DNA of 64,000 nt from Pempheris klunzingeri (lineage: Eukaryota; Chordata; Actinopteri; Acropomatiformes; Pempheridae), in NCBI RefSeq assembly GCF_042242105.1, contig NC_092027.1, forward strand, positions 16,902,221 to 16,966,220, written 5' to 3'. Positions 57,721 through 64,000 of this stretch are shown here, piece by piece; positions within the stretch are counted from its first letter, which is position 1, and the number at the start of each line of letters is the position of its first letter. The notes beneath the pieces are model-generated. The model was not told where the DNA came from and did not search any database. It saw only the letters and a list, made by a program, of their open reading frames with translations. The translations under genes were made by a program, and so were the position numbers.

Positions 57721-60269
57721 GGAATATCGCCTGATTCCGGTTACTTAAAGGTCAAAATGACTGGAAAGAGAGAGGCGTGTTTTCAAAAGAGGGGAAAGAC
57801 TTTATTTCACAGTGCAGCGCCATTATAATTAAAAAAAAAACACGTCACAACAGCTATTTCTAGAAACTTTTACTAAACTTTCTGCGCATTAATTGGACCA
57901 AGAAACAAGCAGACTTGTCAGATGATCACTTACGGGACTGTCTGACTGTAATTTTCCATGAAGCCACGCAACGGCGCCAGCCACCTTGTTTTCCAAGAAG
58001 CGCATGACGCACCGATCAATGAAGCTCACTGATCGCCTGAAATGAGACCCTCTCTGTTTAAGTTGTACGATAGATTTATTGAGCCCCTCGGCATTAAGTC
58101 ACCTGCACGATTTGGTCAAACCCACAGCTTGTCGCTGAGGTGATTTCATCTTGAACAGCTGTAATAATGTGATCAGTTTTGTCATACATCAAAAACATGT
58201 GCACTTCTCCTCTCTTACATTTACCAGGACACTATTGTGCTTTTTACCCCACTATTTATTTGACTGTTGTCATCAATAGTTTCTTTCCAAATTAAGATTT
58301 GTATACAAAGCATATGTTCAATTTATGAAAAAAAACGCAGTGCTGTAGACGAAATGACCTAAACACACACACAGACACTCACATACAAAGCTTTCACAAT
58401 GTAAAATGATGCATGATTAGTGTAGTTCGGGTACTTTAGGTGCATTTTGTTGCCATGGGGGCTTGAAATGAGATGAATACTTCTTCTCCCTCTGGAGTGA
58501 AGTTAATCATAAGGTAGCTGCTTAGTAACACTAAGTACTGTATTCACCTCCCATTAAAGTTTACAATATTATAATTATAACTATCATGTAGGCTGCAATT
58601 AATCTGAATGAATTTAGTGAGAACAATAAAATGTCAGTCATAGCTCTCCTGCCAGTGTGTGTATTTTGTGTATTCACCACAAATGAGGCCTATAGTAGCA
58701 TCACTTTTGCCCATTCAAATAATAAAATAACAAACTCATACTAGTGGTATTTACATCTACTTTCATCTAGGCTATGCACCGAGATCTCACCTTGTATTTG
58801 GGCTTGTTGGGAGGCCTGCAGCCTGTCTTGTTTCCTCAGTCAAGGTCTCTGGCTGTGCACAAGCTTTGTTTGCAGGCGTGTGGCTATACCTAACCTCCCC
58901 AAGCCCATGATGCTGCTTTAACGATTCTCTTTGCACATTCATTGGAAGTCCATATAGAGATAGTTCAAAAACCTTGAGGCACGTCTCTTCTATATACTGG
59001 ATAAGAGAATGCGTCTTTTCAAAACGCGCCCGTCTCCGCTGGAAGATGTAAACAGAGTGTGTACTGCAAGTAAGAGGTAGCTGGAAGACTAGATGTAATA
59101 TCTTAAATCAATTTTTGCACAAGCTAGGCTGCACACCGCTGTGAGCATCAAACCTAATGGCTTCCTCGTGCCACTAAGAAATTGAAACAGTGATTTATTA
59201 TGAAGGAGTATCATATTCTAATACATTTACGGCGTGGTAACACAAATTAAAAAACAGAAGCACTAGTCATAATACTGTTCAGCATCATATCACATGTCTT
59301 AACACAATCTGTACAAATCCAACTGCTAATGGCCACACTGGTTATCACCTTCTGACACCACGCTCAGTCACTTTATGAGAAGTCATCTCTTCACAGTCGT
59401 TCCCAATCAGCGCCGCACCATCACATGTGTCAATATGTAGATTTTAAGAAGAGTTAGGGGGCCGGGTCCATCCGCCAGGCTGCTGCACAGAGCGGAGCTT
59501 TATAAAAAGCATGTTAAATTGACAGTGAATCATCCTGACAGATCAGCGTCTTGCTCTTTCTTTGGTCATTATATCCGTAGATGAATGGCGGGGAGGGAAG
59601 TGAGGACAGCCGACAGAGAGTAATGGGACTGTTTCCATTCAGGAGATGTGTTATGCCTTCCTGCTTTCGGTGTGTTCCTCCCTGCTGGTACAGTTATCAA
59701 CGAATCTAATTGCCAGCTTCAGCCTCAATCAATTCCTCACAGCGGGACACATTTAAACATGCACAATTGTATTTCATGACTGATTCAGACCTGAGTGTAC
59801 ATCAGCAAACTCAATAATGCAGATATGAATGTGGACTGTGGAAGACTTATTCAGAGATGGGTGGGAACACCAAATTACGAGTTTGAGAATGAAAAATCTT
59901 TGGAACTTTTTTCAATTGACTTTTCATCCGTTTAAATCTCCACAACAAAAACAAACGGGCAGGTGTATCCTAATGGGTTAAAATGAAGCAGAAGCGAAAA
60001 CAACAAAAGTACCAGATCCATTTACTTGACAGCTTAGAAAAAAGAAATTACCGACAGACAACAAATCATGCCCATGTTTGTGATTTTTTTTTTTACATGA
60101 ATAAGTAATGGAGGGAGTGTTAAATCAACCTTACCATGCTTTGCTAAATGATTAACTGCAACCATCGCCTGTAGAAAAACAGACTGAAGCACCGTCTACT
60201 CGGTCTCTCTTTATTTCCTAACATTTGATGGTTCTATGGAAGTGGATATTCATTTTAACCTCTGTTCTG
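57721..60269. other. Intergenic, possibly regulatory
   Basis: No exon is supported. The interval 59,380-59,720 is repeat-free with a balanced composition and may be a conserved non-coding element; alignment would be needed to tell. Confidence 0.4.
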
Positions 60270-60955
60270 TCTGTCCACCACTTTGGTCCAGACTGAAATA
60301 TCTCAGCAACTGTTAGAGGAATTGCCATTAGATTTTGCACGAATATTCATGATCCCCAGAAGATGAGTCCTGCTGACTTTAGTGACTCGACTTCTCCTCT
60401 GGCGCCACGATGAGGTTAACAGTTGTGGTTTTTAATTAATTAAATGTGTTGACAACAAGCAGATGGGTTGCTAAGTGCTTTTTCCTCCAGATATTCATGA
60501 CTCCCAGAGGATGAATAAAAGATGAGTCATACTGACTTTAGTGGTTTCCTGACTTTTCCTGACTCATGTCACCATGACGTTCACGTGTGGTTTTGAACAT
60601 TTGTTGAAGGTGTTGGATGATGACATTTAGTACAAGCATCCATGATCCCCTGAGAATGAATTGTAATCACTTTGGTGATCCCCTGACATTTCATCTAGCT
60701 CCATCATAAGGTCGTATTTCTTAATTGTCTACTTCTTTGTTTTGTGACCAAATACCTGCAAAACTAACCACATTTGCACCAGCCTCAGCTACACTTCAGG
60801 TTTACTGCTAAGTAGAAAATGTTAGCATGCTAACACGCTACACTAAGATAGTCAACATGTTACCATTGTCACTGTGAGCATATTAGCACACTCATGTTAG
60901 CATATAGTGCAAATCACCGCTGTGTTTAATTACAGCTTCACAGAGCATTTCATTA
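60270..60955 (+). repeat. Modular dispersed repeat, copy B
   Basis: Contains three degenerate modules beginning 'tattcatgatccccagaaga' (about 60,343), 'tattcatgactcccagagga' (about 60,491) and 'catccatgatcccctgagaa' (about 60,638). They are followed by 'gtgaccaaatacctgcaaaa' (60,744) and the tail 'gttagcatgctaacacgcta'. The same family and orientation as the shorter copy at 22.3-22.7 kb. Confidence 0.75.
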
Positions 60956-63900
60956 GGAATACAGTCACATTAGGCTTCTTACATAGGAGCACTGCATTGG
61001 CAATGAATTAATTTTTATATACTAAACGAATGTATCTTTGAAACAAAAATAGATTTCTCTGTACATCTCTTAGCATCACTGTGTTGCAGATTGCCCACAC
61101 AAAGAAATCTCTGAGGAACACGAAAGTCCCTGTGACATGTTATATCATGCAAAATTAATGCAAGACTGAGGAAAAAAAATTTCTTCTGGGGTTTCATCAC
61201 GTGATCCACTGCATCACATGTCTGTCCTGTGAGAGTGACGGTTTGCATGGGGCAGCGCAAGAATCGCTTTTTCTATCAGTCTGTCGCACCGACAGTAAAT
61301 CTCCAGCACAGAAAGCAGCGTGTGTCTATGAGTGCTGCCTGGTTAGTAACGGTGTCAACGCCACATGAGCAATGGCTATGTATGTTGTTTGATGAAATAT
61401 GCATGACACTGGCAGAGCTGTAGAGCCTCTGAAGTGATGGATATACTGTATATATATATATAGTATGTGTTGAAGCCGGGGAGGCTGATGGGAGAAGGGT
61501 GATAGCACGCTACACTAACAGGGTTTGTGACATCACCACTGTGCCAACAGAAACTAAATACAACTATACCCTGCATCTCATACATTCTTATCACATTTCC
61601 CCCCTTTTAGCGGACAATTCAGTGCCACCACTGGCTTGGACTTGGTTCTGTAATAGAATTCCCAATGTCAATCTATGCATGACCAGTTCTTTTCTTTTTC
61701 CATCCCATGTGTAAACACAGTGTCATGGCTCCCTGTTGAAATCAGGGTTCATATCCAATCAGAGCGTTGCCTAGATCCCCCTTGTGGTCTACTTACCATG
61801 TGTCTCCCAGCCTTATTACGCCTAGGGACCGGTCCCTGACAGGCGCTATTGATCTCAGCCAGTTTGGAGCCAAGCCATGAAAGTGCACATTGGCAGCTGA
61901 TGACAGCTTTATTAGAAAAGGAGGACACGGCAGATCAGCAAGTTTCCCTGCATCAGAAGGCCCAAAGGGGATGAACCATGAACAGAGCTCATCACATTTG
62001 TTTGGGGATCAATTGAGTGGCAGTTTTTTCGAAGATGATCAATTTGTTTTGTCTGGTGGGGATAATGCACTCCGACCACAGGTAAAGACCCACTGCAGAG
62101 GGAAAACCCTGCAATATGTATTCATGTGCTTGTTTAACTGGCAGAAATTCATAGACTGCCGTTGTGGACTAATTTTGCCTTCAAGCTTGGCTAATTTGCA
62201 AAGAAAAACAATAAACTTCTGTTTTTGTGTCACCATTCCAGGTTTCCTGCAAATACATCAAATCACCTCTTGAATTTTACTGTTAAGAAAAAAAAATGGA
62301 TGCCTGCTCCCTCTCCGCAGTTCTGCAGGGATGTGAATGTGTAGATGATTATACCTGTGGGAATGCTTGTGCAAAGTTAAATTGACCCCAGAAGATTACT
62401 TTTGTCGTTCACTTTTATTTGTTTGCAAAAGATTGATTCTTATAGGAAAATACCTGCATTGCAAACACTTGGACTGTGAAATTACGCAAAAAGGGGTTAC
62501 AGATTTTTCAAATTACATTCTAGCTAATATTTCTGGAGCAGAAAGAAGCATTTCCGATTCATTTGTGACCGTGGCAATTCGGGAATTCAATCCCAAGACG
62601 TGCAGAAAAATGGCAGGTTTTGCGGGCTTGAAAAATTCAGCTCTTTTACGACCGCAACCAGTCGTTTGACTTTACCAGAAGTGAGCTGAGGTCAGGGCCC
62701 TCTGACATCTGGCTTTAGCGCAGCTCGGACGAGTGCTAATGAAGACACAAACAGATCTGCTGGCGGGCTGTGAAGCAGGTGGTGCAAAGGCCGAGCTGTA
62801 AACGATTGTAGCCTGGTGATGAATGCCCTGCCACACACATGAAGGGTGAGGGCGCGCGTTGTGTCGTGTTGAAAATGCGGATATTACACCTTGAACCAGT
62901 GAACCGATAAATATTCATTAGGCTGCCTTCCATTGAGAGGGAGTGCATGGTTACATCTCAGTGGCCTTGTTATGCAGGAAAATGGTGTCCCATGGCTGAG
63001 CTAGAGTGCAATTGACTAGGAGAGAAAGGGACGCCACAAACATAATGAGGCTAATACAGTAAAATGTGATTTTCTCTCCTATACTTTGTACAAGCATTAA
63101 TGCACTCTGAGTGAGTAAAACACACTTAGCTATAGAAAAGCTTAAAGCCCAGGGCTGCATGTTAATGCACTAAATGTCAGTGTCTGGGGCTGGCGTGTTT
63201 ATTCGACATAACTCTCTCCTTCAACAATCACTTTGTGACAACTATGCATAATTAAGGGGATGGTGTGTGGAAGCATGTGTGCAGTGTGGCATGCAGATCC
63301 ACGTCCTTTCCCTTGTAGGCAGCCCCCAGCAAGCCAAATGAGCTGAAACATCACCTTATAAAGTAATCAAAGGCAGATGTGGTCACACCGTGCTCAACAT
63401 GGCAGCTGGTGAGACATGAAAGCGAACACTAAACTTTGACACCAAGCTGAGTAGACTTTGACTAAGACTCAACTCTGATCTGAGGTTGACTTGACATGCT
63501 GACACTTTCATCCCGACAGTCAGCACATTTATTTCTGCTGTCAGAAGTCTGGTGTGAACGGTTAAAGACACACAAACACCCTAGCTGCTGACAGTCTCAC
63601 ACAGTGGCCACTATCAGTGTCACTGACCATGGTGCTGAAACTAAAGGCTGCCAATGTAACCAAGCTGCTTCTGCTCCACAGTTGTTGCTACTATTAATAA
63701 ATAAGCAGGACTATTCAATACAAATGATAACACACTGAAATGCTTGGAGGAATTATCCTTTTGCATATCACTTTCCATTATAACAAAGTTTAGATGCTGA
63801 GTCCTCATCAAAAGTGCTGCAGCAGTAAATTAAATGGTGGATGAGATACTGTGTGATCGCCAGTGGCTGAAAACGACAAGAAAAGCAAGCGACACAGTGA

Positions 63901-64000
63901 AATAATTAATTAGATTTTCAGAAAAATACAACTATTAATAGATCTCATACTCAAAAAACACTTTGTGCATATTCGTCAACCCTGAAAGGGGGTAAACGTT
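60956..64000. other. Intergenic to the end of the window
   Basis: No exon is supported on either strand. A short (TA)n run lies near 61,446-61,462. Stretches at 62.0-62.3 and 62.85-63.1 kb are repeat-poor and could be regulatory, without proof. Confidence 0.4.

Overview
The window looks like vertebrate, almost certainly teleost (percomorph-type), genomic DNA. The reasons are intron-containing genes with GT/AG splice sites, poly(A) signals, abundant CA/GT microsatellites, and degraded Tc1, RTE/Rex3-like, L1-like and SINE-like repeats of the kind common in bony fish. There are no bacterial or viral features. All identifications come from reading the sequence and from remembered family features; no database search was run.

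Layout. Positions 1-33.8 kb form a gene-poor stretch. It holds a decayed Tc1/mariner copy (about 0.94-1.83 kb), a possible minus-strand CpG-type promoter and non-coding exon (9.43-9.85 kb), a 21-bp minisatellite, a MITE (13.67-14.02 kb), an RTE fragment followed by a tRNA-derived SINE-like piece (18.4-19.1 kb), and a 5'-truncated L1 with target-site duplications (25.95-26.75 kb). Four genes then follow in about 24 kb. They are a beta-type connexin of the GJB3/4/5 class split by a coding intron (33,916-35,226, +), pef1/peflin in five coding exons (36,853-40,943, +), smim12 with a single coding exon (45,581-45,847, +), and an alpha-type connexin matching cx39.4/GJA4 (55,273-54,119, -). The last gene has a candidate non-coding first exon near 57.4-57.7 kb. 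From 57.7 kb to the end I see no gene, only a modular dispersed repeat (60.27-60.95 kb) and unannotated, possibly regulatory DNA.

How the genes relate. The two connexins and smim12 recall the human 1p34 cluster (GJB5-GJB4-GJB3-GJA4 next to SMIM12). PEF1, a few megabases away in human, sits inside the block here. The connexins build gap-junction channels, peflin is a Ca2+-binding partner of ALG-2, and smim12 is a small membrane protein of unknown role. Nothing suggests a shared pathway; the link is conserved synteny.

Most notable points: the intron inside a beta-connexin coding sequence, whose acceptor is immediately followed by a perfect donor motif; an intact 236-bp MITE with 26-bp perfect terminal repeats; a 70-nt hairpin with a 16-bp perfect stem downstream of smim12; a GAA repeat in the putative 5' UTR of cx39.4; and an L1 insertion with clear boundaries. 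I found no convincing wholly new biological system.
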